A stretch of DNA of 64,000 nucleotides from an uncultured Lachnospiraceae bacterium (GTDB lineage: Bacteria; Bacillota; Clostridia; Lachnospirales; Lachnospiraceae), in the NCBI GenBank assembly GCA_910584585.1, contig CAJUBP010000010.1, forward strand, positions 11,369 to 75,368. Direction: 5' to 3'. The position numbers and the translations under genes are program-made. Within the stretch, counting starts at the first letter, position 1. Each line of letters opens with the position of its first letter. Under the pieces are notes generated by a model. That model made no database searches, was not told the DNA's origin, and worked only from the letters and a program-made list of their open reading frames with translations. Below, piece by piece: positions 17,115 to 25,542 of this stretch.

Positions 17115-18458
17115 GTGGAAGGAACAGGCAGCAGTATGAATCGAAAAATATGTCCCAAGTGCGGGACAGCAAATCTTGAAGACGCGCGGTTCTGTGAAAA
17201 TTGCGGCACAAATATAGAAACTTTTGCGGCCCAGGGACAGCAAATGTTCGGCAGTAATTACGGCGGCGTATCCAGCCAGCCTCAGGCGGCGGAAAAAAAG
17301 CCCGTGCCCAAATGGCTGCTGATTCTGATTGCGGAAACCGCTTTGCTGGCTTTCAGTATTTATGGAAACACTATGGCCATAAGAAATGGAAAAAGTCCAA
17401 AGCAGGCAGCGGAATCCTTTTTTGTACATATGGCAAACGGTGATTGGGAACAAGGTTATTCTGAATTGGATGCAGAAGGCTCCGAATTTATTAATGCCAA
17501 GATGTTTGCAAAGACAAGCGCGCAGAATCGCGCGATGGGGATTGTGACGAATTATCAGATTGGGCCGTTGTATGATGAGCAGGGCCTGGGTGAGCTTTCC
17601 CAAAGCATTTACGATCTGGCAGGTGAACTGGGCCTGGAAGAATATCTGGAACAGGAAAGCGGCTCTTCTTTGGAAAAAACATTTAGAGTAGATTATCGGA
17701 CCAAAGAAGATACAGAGAATAGTTCCTACTTAATCATGATGAATCAAACTTCGGAAGGATGGAAAGTGGGGGCGTCCAATTTTATCTGTTCCGATTACCG
17801 TATTTATGTCCCCAGAGGATTTCATGTCAGCCTGGACGGAATTGAACTGGGAGAGACATACTTGCTTCAGGAAGGGGAAGAGGGATATGAAGGAGGCGAT
17901 TCTAATTATATAGACAGCTATTCTGTTCCTCAGATTTTTTATGGCAATCATGAAATTAAAATCACCATGGAGGATATGGAAGATGTATCTGAGTCGATTA
18001 AGATTGGTTACGGAGATTCCCAGTACAGGCTGGAAAATGCGCGGCTGAAAGAAGAAGTCCGGGATATGTTAATTCAAAAAGCGGGGGAAAACATGCAGCA
18101 AATTTACAGCGCTGCTTTGGCAGGAAAAAATTTTAATTCCGTAGAAAACTTGTTTTCTTCAGAAGAGGAAGCGCGAAAACAAGCGAAGGAGGATTATGAA
18201 TATCTTCTGGCGGATTTGAATGAAGGAGAGTATCTGCCCACAAGAATTATTTTTCAGAATGTCGAAGGAAAATCTGATTCTTCTGACAGTGTTGTGAATA
18301 TCAGTTTTGATTATATTGTGGAATACAAATATGAAAGCTGGGGCGGCGATTGGAATAACAGCCAATCTGACGGAACCGAAGAGTGGACCTTCGGATTCCG
18401 GAAAGAAGACGGAAATTGGGTTCAAACAAATTTAGGGTGCCAAACCTTATATTACTAA
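17115..18458 (+). CDS. zinc-ribbon membrane protein, TcaA/YvbJ-like
   Basis: A 447-residue protein: N-terminal zinc ribbon (CPKC, CENC), one membrane span (~64-86, WLLILIAETALLAFSIYG) and a large extracellular region starting with an NTF2-like fold (AAESFFVHMANGDWEQGY). The order (cytoplasmic zinc ribbon, single span, repeated extracellular domains) matches the TcaA/YvbJ group tied to cell-wall antibiotic response. The GTG at 17115 follows GGGAGG at 8 nt and is preferred; the ATG at 17136 is the alternative. Assignment rests on architecture, not close identity. Confidence 0.72.
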   Translation: MEGTGSSMNRKICPKCGTANLEDARFCENCGTNIETFAAQGQQMFGSNYGGVSSQPQAAEKKPVPKWLLILIAETALLAFSIYGNTMAIRNGKSPKQAAESFFVHMANGDWEQGYSELDAEGSEFINAKMFAKTSAQNRAMGIVTNYQIGPLYDEQGLGELSQSIYDLAGELGLEEYLEQESGSSLEKTFRVDYRTKEDTENSSYLIMMNQTSEGWKVGASNFICSDYRIYVPRGFHVSLDGIELGETYLLQEGEEGYEGGDSNYIDSYSVPQIFYGNHEIKITMEDMEDVSESIKIGYGDSQYRLENARLKEEVRDMLIQKAGENMQQIYSAALAGKNFNSVENLFSSEEEARKQAKEDYEYLLADLNEGEYLPTRIIFQNVEGKSDSSDSVVNISFDYIVEYKYESWGGDWNNSQSDGTEEWTFGFRKEDGNWVQTNLGCQTLYY

Positions 18459-18471
18459 AGGAGAAAAGAAT

Positions 18472-19503
18472 ATGAGTAAATTTTGTACAAAATGCGGCCG
18501 TCCTATCCCAGAGGGAGGGATTTGCTCCTGCCAGATTCAGGCGGGGAACGCAAACAAAGGCGGCCATTCGAATAACCAGCAGCAATTCCAAAATCAGCAG
18601 GCGGCTCAGAACCAACAGTTTCAAAATCAGCAGGCGGCTCAGGTCCAACAGTTCCAAAATCAGCAGGCGGCTCAGAATCAACAGTTTCAAAATCAGCAGG
18701 CGGCTCAGAACAGGCAATTTCAAAGCCAGCAAGTGTATCAGGGTCAGCCATTCCAGAATCAGCAAGTTGGCGGGCAGCAGTACAAAGAGCAGGCGTCTGC
18801 GTTTGCCCAGAATTTTTTCGGAAAAGTATTAAATCTGATAAAAAGTCCGGTTACTACAGGGAAACGTCTGATTCTGGAAGCGGATATTAAAGCGGCGTTT
18901 TTGGTGATTGGATTTCAGGGAGTGTTCAGCGCTCTTTTTGCCATGGCTGCAGCGGGAAAACTATCCAGTTATATTCAGGCGGCTTCCGGCCTGGCAGATG
19001 GAATTTCCTCTGGCCTGGGAAATGTCGTGGCGGGAGTTTTGAACATGCCGTATTTTCGGATCTTTCTTGTCACAGTATTATTTTCCATAGGCATGGCATG
19101 TGTATTGGCGTTATTGATGATGGGCGGACACTTTGCCTTAAAAATTCCTGTTTCTTTCCAGCAGATGATTTCTGCAGCGGCTATCCGCAGCGCAGTGCTG
19201 ATTCCTGCCATTTTACTGTCCATTGTAATATTTGAATTATCAACAGGAATGGGCATTGCATTGTTTGTTCTGATTAACATCTGGGGATTTACGGCAATGC
19301 TTGCGTCTATGTACGCATTTGTCCATCCTGAAAAAATGGATTTGTTTGTGCTGATGGCAAGTGTTGTAATTCTTCTGTTTGTGGTTTTGGCTTTATTTGC
19401 GTTTTCAAGGATATGGACATTGTATCTGCCGGATTTGATACGGACAGCGATAAAAAGTATGGGTGATGTTTCCTGGCAGCAAATTTTGGAAGAACTGATG
19501 TAA
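18472..19503 (+). CDS. zinc-ribbon, glutamine-rich, Yip1-like multi-span membrane protein
   Basis: A 343-residue protein. An N-terminal Cys cluster (CTKC, CSC) is followed by a Gln/Asn/Ala-rich tandem repeat of 11 residues, then five or six hydrophobic spans (e.g. FLVIGFQGVFSALFAMAAA, VLIPAILLSIVIFELSTG). The membrane part resembles Yip1/DUF1282-type domains. It lies 13 nt after the TcaA-like gene. Function unknown. Confidence 0.7.
   Translation: MSKFCTKCGRPIPEGGICSCQIQAGNANKGGHSNNQQQFQNQQAAQNQQFQNQQAAQVQQFQNQQAAQNQQFQNQQAAQNRQFQSQQVYQGQPFQNQQVGGQQYKEQASAFAQNFFGKVLNLIKSPVTTGKRLILEADIKAAFLVIGFQGVFSALFAMAAAGKLSSYIQAASGLADGISSGLGNVVAGVLNMPYFRIFLVTVLFSIGMACVLALLMMGGHFALKIPVSFQQMISAAAIRSAVLIPAILLSIVIFELSTGMGIALFVLINIWGFTAMLASMYAFVHPEKMDLFVLMASVVILLFVVLALFAFSRIWTLYLPDLIRTAIKSMGDVSWQQILEELM
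18583..18765 (+). repeat. in-frame 33-bp tandem repeat encoding Gln-rich linker
   Basis: About five copies of a 33-nt unit (TTCCAAAATCAGCAGGCGGC at its start) encode FQNQQAAQNQQ. Being a multiple of three, it can change copy number without a frameshift. Confidence 0.85.
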
Positions 19504-19506
19504 GGA

Positions 19507-20658
19507 ATGGTGAAAAAGATGAAGGCATGTCCAAAATGCGGAAAACTATACACAGATGATAACATGTTTTGTGAAGCCTGCGGTTTGAAATTAGTGTTTC
19601 AGACGGCAGAGAATCAGGAGACATTTAATCCATATGGGCAAGATCCAAGAAGACAGAATCAGGGTATGCAATCTGTCCATCCAGTGCCGGGAAAAAAGAA
19701 AGTAAACCCTCTGTTTTTCGCAATTCCTATAGCTGCAATAATAATTCTTCTGACATTATTTTTCCTGTTTCGGGACAAACTGCCTTTTGGCAAAAAAGAG
19801 CCGGCTGTACAGGAAACTGTCCGGGAGGAAACTTCTGATTCTGTAGAATCCGCTTCAGATGAAACGGATACAAAAGAGGAACAGGAAGCGGCCATGGAAA
19901 GTGATTCTGATGAAACAAAGCCAGATTCTGATATTAATGGCGTTGACAATGCCTATATACAGGCAGTGGGGACCGTAGCCCGAGAAAGCGGTAGGATTGT
20001 TCTGAAATTACAAAATGTGTCTTCTGTCTGCGCATATAACGCTGAAGATGAAATCATTCAAAAAGAAAAGGTGGAGCGTTTTCTCCTTGACGGATCGGAT
20101 ATGGAGGAGTATCTTGGAGATACCGTAGAAATAAAAGGAAAGTTAACAGCCGATTTTGATGGAGATTTTTCTCTGAATCCAGTAAAAACTGAAGTGAAAA
20201 AGCAAGCTGAGGAAGCAATGGCTTCTAACAGCCGTTACCAATTGATTCAGGCAGATGTCACCTGGGAGGAAGCCTTTTCTGACTGTATCAGCCGGGGCGG
20301 CACTCTTGTGAAAATAAATTCTGAGGAAGAATTTAAAAAGATCACGGATTTAATTGAAGAGCAAAATATGCAGAATGTCCATTTCTATCTGGGAGGCAGA
20401 CGTGATGCAGACAGCCAGTCATATTACTGGGCAGATGCGGATAATCAATTGGAAGATGAACTGTTAAATCCCCAGGGGCAGTCCTGGGCGGCTGTTCACT
20501 GGATGGAAAATGAACCCAGCTTCACGTCAGAAGGCGACACGGAGTTGTATTTAAATCTGATATACTACAAAGAAAATTGGGTGCTCAATGATGTGCCTTC
20601 TGATATTACACAGTATTATCCAGGAAAAACGGGGTATATTTGTGAATTTGAGGAATAA
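19507..20658 (+). CDS. zinc-ribbon membrane protein with extracellular C-type-lectin-like domain
   Basis: A 383-residue protein: zinc ribbon (CPKC, CEAC) at the N terminus, a membrane span (~62-84, FFAIPIAAIIILLTLFFLF), an acidic Ser/Glu/Asp-rich linker, a small beta domain and a C-type lectin-like fold (~230-382) with TWEEAFSDCISRGGTLVKI, YLGGRRDADSQSYYWADA, WMENEPSF and GYICEFEE. Bacterial C-type lectin domains bind carbohydrate or protein ligands. An internal start at 19519 (MKACPKCG) is possible because the first ATG abuts its AAGGA. Confidence 0.8.
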   Translation: MVKKMKACPKCGKLYTDDNMFCEACGLKLVFQTAENQETFNPYGQDPRRQNQGMQSVHPVPGKKKVNPLFFAIPIAAIIILLTLFFLFRDKLPFGKKEPAVQETVREETSDSVESASDETDTKEEQEAAMESDSDETKPDSDINGVDNAYIQAVGTVARESGRIVLKLQNVSSVCAYNAEDEIIQKEKVERFLLDGSDMEEYLGDTVEIKGKLTADFDGDFSLNPVKTEVKKQAEEAMASNSRYQLIQADVTWEEAFSDCISRGGTLVKINSEEEFKKITDLIEEQNMQNVHFYLGGRRDADSQSYYWADADNQLEDELLNPQGQSWAAVHWMENEPSFTSEGDTELYLNLIYYKENWVLNDVPSDITQYYPGKTGYICEFEE

Positions 20659-20681
20659 AAGAGCAAGGAATAGATCAAATA

Positions 20682-22148
20682 ATGAAAAAAAGACAAACGG
20701 CATCAAAAAGAAAAATCAAATATCTCATGTTGGGCAACTGCACCCTCCTGCTCATTTTTGTGGTTCTCCTGGGAACTCTGCTTTTTTCGGAAAACACCCC
20801 ATTCCAGGAACAGGAAGAAGATGCGTCAGTTTTCAGTACTCAAACAGAACAAAAATCCCTGCAGTCCCAGGAGCCGGGGCAAAGCTATTCCCAACCGGAA
20901 ACTGCGGAATCTCAGCCAGACACAGAAGCATCTCTAAGTAAACAGGGGAACAACGAAACCCTTCCGCAGCAAAAACAGAATAACAATGAGGTTCTCCCGC
21001 CGCAGGAACCGGACAACAACGAAGTTCTCCCGCCGCAGGAACCGAAAAACAACGAAGCCCACATACAGCCGCAGGAACCAGACAACAACGAAACCCTCTT
21101 CCAACAGCAGCTCCAGGCCAAAATCGTCTCCATGACATTAGAAGAAAAAGTTGCCCAGCTATTCCTTATCACCCCGGAAGCGCTGACCGGATTTTCTTCT
21201 GTGACGGCAGCCGGCAGCGCCACCAGGGAGGCTTTCAGCCAGTACCCGGTAGGCGGCCTGATTTTCTTCGAGGGCAATCTCCAGTCCAGACAGCAGGTGA
21301 CAGAAATGCTGCGCAGGCAGCAGGAATACAGCCAGGAACGCATCGGTCTGCCGTTGTTTATGTCCGTGGACGAAGAAGGCGGCCAGGTAACCCGCATTGC
21401 TTCTGCATTTGGAAGCGAAGTGAAGGCCTTTCCCGATATTGCGGAAATTGGCGCCTCAGGGGATCCAGATCAGGCATTTCAGCTGGGAGACGCCATAGGG
21501 GAATACTTAAGTGATATGGGCTTCAACCTGGATTTCGCCCCTGTGGCGGATGTGCTGACCAATCCCAATAATACCGTGGTAAAACGCCGTTCTTACGGCA
21601 GCAATCCCCAGACTGTTTCTGAAATGGTAAAACGCAATCTGGAAGGATTGCAGAACCATCAGGTTTTTGGCTGCGTAAAGCATTTTCCGGGACATGGGGC
21701 CACAAAAGGAGACACTCACCAGGGATATGCCTATACCGATAAAAGTTGGGAAGAACTGAGAAGCAGCGACGCGGTTCCATTTCAGGAGAGCGCTGACTGG
21801 GGCGTAAAATTTGTCATGGTGGGCCATATTTCTCTGCCCCAAGTAACCGGGGACGATACCCCTGCGTCTCTGTCCTCATACGTGATCGGGCATTTGCTGC
21901 GGGAAGAACTTGGATATGACGGCATTGTGCTGACAGATGCCTTGAATATGAAAGCAGTTACCGATCAGTACACATCCTCCCAGGCGGCAGTGGAGGCGAT
22001 TCTGGCCGGAAATGACATGATTTTGATGCCGAAGGATTTTCACAGCGCATACCAGGGAGTGATAGACGCAGTAGAAAACGGCGTCATTTCACAGGAGCGT
22101 CTGGAGGAATCTTTACGAAGAATTCTGGAGTTAAAAATGCAGGGTTAA
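20682..22148 (+). CDS. nagZ: membrane-anchored glycoside hydrolase family 3 (beta-N-acetylhexosaminidase NagZ-like)
   Basis: A 488-residue enzyme expected to remove terminal beta-GlcNAc from peptidoglycan fragments. N-terminal anchor (LMLGNCTLLLIFVVLLGTLL), a repetitive Pro/Asn/Glu linker, then a GH3 domain with MSVDEEGGQVTRI, the NagZ signature KHFPGHGATKGDTH (~333-346; Asp-His dyad D344/H346) and the nucleophile in VLTDALNM (D419). Gram-positive NagZ proteins are often exported, as here. Its place after the kinase/FHA island supports a link of that island to the envelope. Confidence 0.9.
   Translation: MKKRQTASKRKIKYLMLGNCTLLLIFVVLLGTLLFSENTPFQEQEEDASVFSTQTEQKSLQSQEPGQSYSQPETAESQPDTEASLSKQGNNETLPQQKQNNNEVLPPQEPDNNEVLPPQEPKNNEAHIQPQEPDNNETLFQQQLQAKIVSMTLEEKVAQLFLITPEALTGFSSVTAAGSATREAFSQYPVGGLIFFEGNLQSRQQVTEMLRRQQEYSQERIGLPLFMSVDEEGGQVTRIASAFGSEVKAFPDIAEIGASGDPDQAFQLGDAIGEYLSDMGFNLDFAPVADVLTNPNNTVVKRRSYGSNPQTVSEMVKRNLEGLQNHQVFGCVKHFPGHGATKGDTHQGYAYTDKSWEELRSSDAVPFQESADWGVKFVMVGHISLPQVTGDDTPASLSSYVIGHLLREELGYDGIVLTDALNMKAVTDQYTSSQAAVEAILAGNDMILMPKDFHSAYQGVIDAVENGVISQERLEESLRRILELKMQG
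20955..21105 (+). repeat. in-frame ~33-bp tandem repeat in NagZ linker
   Basis: Three to four copies encode NNEVLPPQEPD-like units between the membrane anchor and the catalytic domain. It is probably a flexible wall-spanning spacer of variable length. Confidence 0.8.
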
Positions 22149-22226
22149 CAACAGTCAATGAAATATCAAAGCTGCAAAGTGATATATGATAGCATATCAT
22201 GCCCAGAACCACAATCAAAAAGTTTA

Positions 22227-22255
22227 TTGCAAATTTTCCGGGTCCCCGATATAAT
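22227..22255 (+). promoter_or_regulatory. sigma-A-type promoter for fic
   Basis: TTGCAA at 22227-22232 and TATAAT at 22250-22255 with a 17-nt spacer, 41 nt before the Fic start codon. Confidence 0.75.
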
Positions 22256-22296
22256 ATAATTCATAGACAGAAACCGCAAGGAGGCCTTCAAAAATC

Positions 22297-23115
22297 ATGA
22301 CTCAGGACCCTTTCAAAGAGTACATCAGGCAGCAGGAGCCAGACAAACAGGAAAAAGGATACGCATGGTACACCGCCATCGGTTTGCAGGCGGTGGATGG
22401 TTTGACCACATCGGAATACCTTCAGGAAACGGCCAGAAAAAATATTGAGGGCGAGATTACCATGGCAGAAGCCAGACAGCTTCTGGACAGCTATTATGAA
22501 GAACGCCCGAAACACAGCGATGATGGTCGGACAGAAGAAGCGGATAAAGTTTCAGTAAGAATTGCGGAACTTTTGGCGGAACGCGCGTTTTCCTTTACTC
22601 CGAATCAGTATATAGCCATTCATAGAAGATTATTTCAGGGAATCTATCCCCATGCCGGCCAGGTGCGTGATTATAATATTACCAAAAAAGAATGGGTTCT
22701 GAATGGCGCGTCCGTCATTTACGGCAGCGCTTCGGAACTTCAGGCAACCCTTGCCTATGATTTTTCCGCGGAGCAGGCATTTTCTTATAAGGGCCTGTCC
22801 ATGGATGAAATCATTGAGCATCTTGCGTTTTTTGTTTCAAGGTTGTGGCAGATTCATATTTTTTCAGAGGGAAATACAAGGACGACAGCCGTATTTTTCA
22901 TAAAGTATTTAAAAACCCTTGGATTTGACGCGGCAAACGACAGTTTTGCGGAGCATGCCTGGTATTTCCGGAATGCTCTCGTGAGGGCTAATTATAACGA
23001 TTTGAAAAACGGCGTCCATGAGACCACAGAATATCTGGAACTGTTTTTAATAAATTTATTGTTGGATGAAAAAAATGAGCTGAGCAATCGCGAATTGCGC
23101 ATCAGCAGTCAATAG
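22297..23115 (+). CDS. fic: Fic-family AMP-transferase, GNTRT motif variant
   Basis: A 272-residue Fic protein that would transfer AMP (or another nucleotide group) to a target hydroxyl. The motif HIFSEGNTRT (His187) keeps the catalytic His, Phe, Glu, Gly-Asn and the first Arg, but the second Gly is Thr and the final Arg of canonical HPFxxGNGRxxR is absent. This GNTRT form is, from memory, common in clostridial Fic proteins. An N-terminal helix with NIEGEIT may be the self-inhibitory or VbhA-like segment. The 3' end lies in a tandem repeat. No separate antitoxin gene is evident. Confidence 0.85.
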   Translation: MTQDPFKEYIRQQEPDKQEKGYAWYTAIGLQAVDGLTTSEYLQETARKNIEGEITMAEARQLLDSYYEERPKHSDDGRTEEADKVSVRIAELLAERAFSFTPNQYIAIHRRLFQGIYPHAGQVRDYNITKKEWVLNGASVIYGSASELQATLAYDFSAEQAFSYKGLSMDEIIEHLAFFVSRLWQIHIFSEGNTRTTAVFFIKYLKTLGFDAANDSFAEHAWYFRNALVRANYNDLKNGVHETTEYLELFLINLLLDEKNELSNRELRISSQ

Positions 23116-23275
23116 AATCTGCTGTTAAATGAAAAATGAATTGAGTAGCCGCAAACTGCGCATCAGCAATCAATAGAATCTGCTGTTAGATGAAAAATGA
23201 GTTGAGCAGCCACAAATTGCGCGCTAACAATCAATAGAATCTGCTGTTAGATGAAAAATGAGTTGAGCAGCCTGA
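23068..23275 (+). repeat. 61-bp tandem repeat duplicating the 3' end of fic
   Basis: Unit 1 (23068-23130) is the coding end of fic including its stop. Units at 23131-23191 and 23192-23252 and a partial one from 23253 repeat it downstream with few changes. Each echoes the codons for DEKNELS and the following AATAGAATCTGCTGTTA stretch. Confidence 0.85.
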
Positions 23276-23307
23276 AACGCTACATCGGCAACGGAACGGA
23301 GGCCCTT

Positions 23308-23859
23308 ATGGAAAAGACAGACAAATCATGGCAAAAAGACGGCTATCTCCTGCGTTTGGCCCGCCGGGAGGACGCGGAAAATTATTATACCCAGAATTTC
23401 TGCCCCCTGGATCCTGAGGCAGTACGTCTTACCGGAAGCAAAAAGTCCTATACCCGTGAAGAAGTGGTGGGATTTTTCCATCAGTGCCTCCAGGCGGAGG
23501 ATCGGTATGACTTTTTAATGATTGCCAAAGACGGGCGCATTGTGGGGGAGAGTGTAATCAACGAAATTGACTGGGAAGCCAGAAGCGGCAACTTCCGCAT
23601 TGTGATATTTCAGCCGGAGGCCCGGGGGCAAGGTTTGGGTTCCTGGGCGGTGCAGGTGACTCGGGATTTTGCTTTTGAAGAGTTAAAGCTGCATCGGCTG
23701 AGCCTGGATGTGTTTTCCTTTAATGAACGGGCCAGGAAAGCGTACCTTGCGGCAGGATTCCGGGAAGAAGGGGTTCTTCGGGACGCTGTTTTGGATGGAG
23801 AGGAATATGCGGACGATATATTGATGGCGATTTTGGAAGAGGAATGGAGACGTTTATGA
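23308..23859 (+). CDS. GNAT-family N-acetyltransferase (RimJ/RimL-like)
   Basis: A 183-residue acetyltransferase with the acetyl-CoA loop EARGQGLGSWAVQ and the RimJ-type end LHRLSLDVFSFNERARKAY, GFREEGVLRDAVL. The start at 23308 is chosen because GGAGG precedes it and because the upstream in-frame ATG at 23251 lies inside the duplicated fic 3' end. It overlaps the next gene by 4 nt (ATGA). The substrate (ribosomal protein, antibiotic or other amine) cannot be told. Confidence 0.88.
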   Translation: MEKTDKSWQKDGYLLRLARREDAENYYTQNFCPLDPEAVRLTGSKKSYTREEVVGFFHQCLQAEDRYDFLMIAKDGRIVGESVINEIDWEARSGNFRIVIFQPEARGQGLGSWAVQVTRDFAFEELKLHRLSLDVFSFNERARKAYLAAGFREEGVLRDAVLDGEEYADDILMAILEEEWRRL

Positions 23860-24374
23860 AAAAATACGATTTTAGATACCACCCGGATCCTCTGGAAACG
23901 GGAGCGTTTAAAAATGACAAAACAGTGGTCTGCGATTGCTGCGGGAAAGAAACAGATGTGTATTATACCGGCCCTTTTTATTCTGTGGAGGATGTGGAGC
24001 AATTATGCCCGGAATGCATTCAAAGCGGCAGGGCGTCTGAAAAGTATGACGGGGAATTCCAGGACGGGGAATCCACGGATCCGGTGAGCGATCCCGCAAA
24101 GTTGGAAGAACTGGTTTGCCGCACGCCCGGGTACTGCGGATGGCAGCAGGAATACTGGCCTGCCCACTGCGATGATTACTGCGCCTATCTGGGATATTAT
24201 GACTGGAAGAAATTGGAGAAGGAAGGTCTTGCAGAAGAGATAGAGGAGACTTACCGGGAAGATATCTGCGGCGTGGATTTTGCGTGTGCCAAAGAACATC
24301 TGCAGTGGGACAGCGGATATCTGTTTCAGTGCCTGCACTGCAGAAAACATTTTATCTGTATTGATTTTGATTGA
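23856..24374 (+). CDS. cbrC: CbrC-family (UPF0167) protein
   Basis: A 172-residue Cys-rich protein of the family named for Escherichia coli CbrC, linked to colicin E2 tolerance. It starts MKKYDFRYHPDPLETGAF, then has CDCCGKE, YTGPFYSVED and CPECIQSG, and later PGYCGWQQEYWPAHC and CLHCRKHF. The Cys pairs suggest metal binding. The start at 23856 is coupled to the GNAT stop (ATGA) with GGAG upstream. Biochemical function is not established. Confidence 0.85.
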   Translation: MKKYDFRYHPDPLETGAFKNDKTVVCDCCGKETDVYYTGPFYSVEDVEQLCPECIQSGRASEKYDGEFQDGESTDPVSDPAKLEELVCRTPGYCGWQQEYWPAHCDDYCAYLGYYDWKKLEKEGLAEEIEETYREDICGVDFACAKEHLQWDSGYLFQCLHCRKHFICIDFD

Positions 24375-24479
24375 CGCGGCAGGGTAAACTCCCATCCTGC
24401 TCAGCCTGCCGTTCGGTGGGCCGCATGGCCATCCATGCTGTGAAAGCTTTAGCTTTCATAGTAATCCGGAATCCTGTGC

Positions 24480-24514
24480 CGCGCCATACATTTTATCTGC
24501 ATGGATATAGACTA
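24480..24514 (+). pseudogene. remnant matching the 3' end of cbrC
   Basis: A short frame reading C-R-A-I-H-F-I-C-M-D-I-D-stop repeats the last codons of cbrC (H-F-I-C-I-D-F-D-stop) about 140 nt downstream. It suggests a deleted second cbrC-like gene or a partial duplication whose junction now abuts the convergent DUF2812 gene. Confidence 0.5.
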
Positions 24515-25063
24515 ATGCTGCGTGGATTTCCAGCATTTCCAGTACTCTATGCCGAACCACAGAAACATCGTAATGTAAAAAACAAACAACACGCAATTAA
24601 GCCCTAACAGGAAATGCCCAGCGGGCGTATCATTATGGAACTGCATAAAAATATTAGGCAGCAGGCACAGGAAAAAAATAATGATAAGGGGCCGCATCCG
24701 GCCTTTATAGACCCGCTGTATCATTTCCAGCCGGGAGGCGTCGTCGCAGAAAATTTCCTCTTCTTTCCCGTCCATTTCGGAAAGAGGTTTCCGGAAGTAG
24801 CTGTATCCGAAGAGATCCTGCAGATATTCCCAGCCGCAGTCGGAAAACATCTGAATGTATTCTGCCTTGTCAAGCATAGAGTCAGAGTTGTAGTCCAGCT
24901 GATAGATGACGTCTTCCGGCTGACATTTTTCAAAAAAGTAGCATCCAATCAGATTAGTCCGGGTCATCTTCCAGCCTGCTTTGTGATGTTTTCTCAGAAA
25001 TTCTTCTTCCTTTTTCCATTCACATATGGTGAATGGCCTGAATTTAATTTTCGTGTTTTTCAT
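24512..25063 (-). CDS. DUF2812 membrane protein
   Basis: A 183-residue protein with the DUF2812 pattern: KFRPFTICEWKKEEEFL, HKAGWKMT, DVIYQLDYN, FSDCGWEYL and YSYFRKP, followed by two C-terminal membrane spans (PLIIIFFLCLLPNIF, LLGLNCVLFVFYITMFLWF). DUF2812 genes are very often paired with PadR regulators, as here; the start overlaps the end of the padR-type gene by 20 nt. Function unknown, probably an envelope-stress-related membrane protein controlled by the regulator. Confidence 0.88.
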   Translation of the reverse strand: MKNTKIKFRPFTICEWKKEEEFLRKHHKAGWKMTRTNLIGCYFFEKCQPEDVIYQLDYNSDSMLDKAEYIQMFSDCGWEYLQDLFGYSYFRKPLSEMDGKEEEIFCDDASRLEMIQRVYKGRMRPLIIIFFLCLLPNIFMQFHNDTPAGHFLLGLNCVLFVFYITMFLWFGIEYWKCWKSTQH

Positions 25064-25379
25064 TCCTGCGCACCTCCATGATATTCTGATATAAACGTTC
25101 CACCCGTTTCATTTCCAGTTCCAAAACCTGTTTCCCCAAATCTGTAATACAGTAAATCTTCCTCTTTTCTTCCTCCCGGATAAAACGGATCAGCCCGTCT
25201 TTTTCCATCTTCGACAGGCTTCCGTACATGGTGCCGGGGCTGATTCGGATCTCTCCCTCCGTCAGCGCTTCCACCTGCCGGACAATGCCGTAACCGTGGG
25301 TTTCCTTCTGAAGGCACAGCAGGATATAAAATCCGGTTTCAGTCATTGGCACGTATACTTTGCGGATATGGGCATCCAC
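25044..25379 (-). CDS. PadR-family transcriptional regulator
   Basis: A 111-residue winged-helix repressor: FYILLCLQKETHGYGIVRQ, ISPGTMYGSLSKMEKDGLI, KIYCITDLGKQVLELE. The start is a GTG at 25379 with GAGGTGA upstream. It probably represses its own operon with the DUF2812 gene through paired sites in its promoter. PadR members respond to phenolics, antibiotics or other small molecules. Confidence 0.9.
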   Translation of the reverse strand: MDAHIRKVYVPMTETGFYILLCLQKETHGYGIVRQVEALTEGEIRISPGTMYGSLSKMEKDGLIRFIREEEKRKIYCITDLGKQVLELEMKRVERLYQNIMEVRRNEKHEN

Positions 25380-25406
25380 GGAATCACCTCACTGCTTGAA
25401 AATTAA

Positions 25407-25464
25407 ATATATCGCACTTCGATATTTTTGCAGTAAGTATAGCACTGCGATATATATTTGTCAA
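25407..25464 (-). promoter_or_regulatory. padR promoter with paired operator-like sites
   Basis: On the minus strand TTGACA (25459-25464) and TATACT (25436-25441) are 17 nt apart. Two near-identical 16-bp blocks, TATCGCACTTCGATAT at 25410 and TATAGCACTGCGATAT at 25438, lie over the spacer/-10 and just downstream. They also form an ATATATCGCA inverted pair (25407-25416 and 25446-25455). The placement fits autorepression. Confidence 0.7.
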
Positions 25465-25542
25465 GGGATTTCCTGTGGATTTCAGCCGGCGTCTATGGTA
25501 AAATAAATGCTGCAATGCTAATACAAAAGAAAGAGGACAAAA

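Noticed and set aside
23068..23275. Possible CRISPR-like array (61-bp units)
   Set aside because: The units are directly contiguous with no variable spacers and derive from the fic 3' end; no cas genes are present.
24614..25081. Plus-strand frame of 155 codons opposite the DUF2812 gene
   Set aside because: The minus-strand product matches DUF2812 and pairs with PadR; the plus frame has no recognisable domain.
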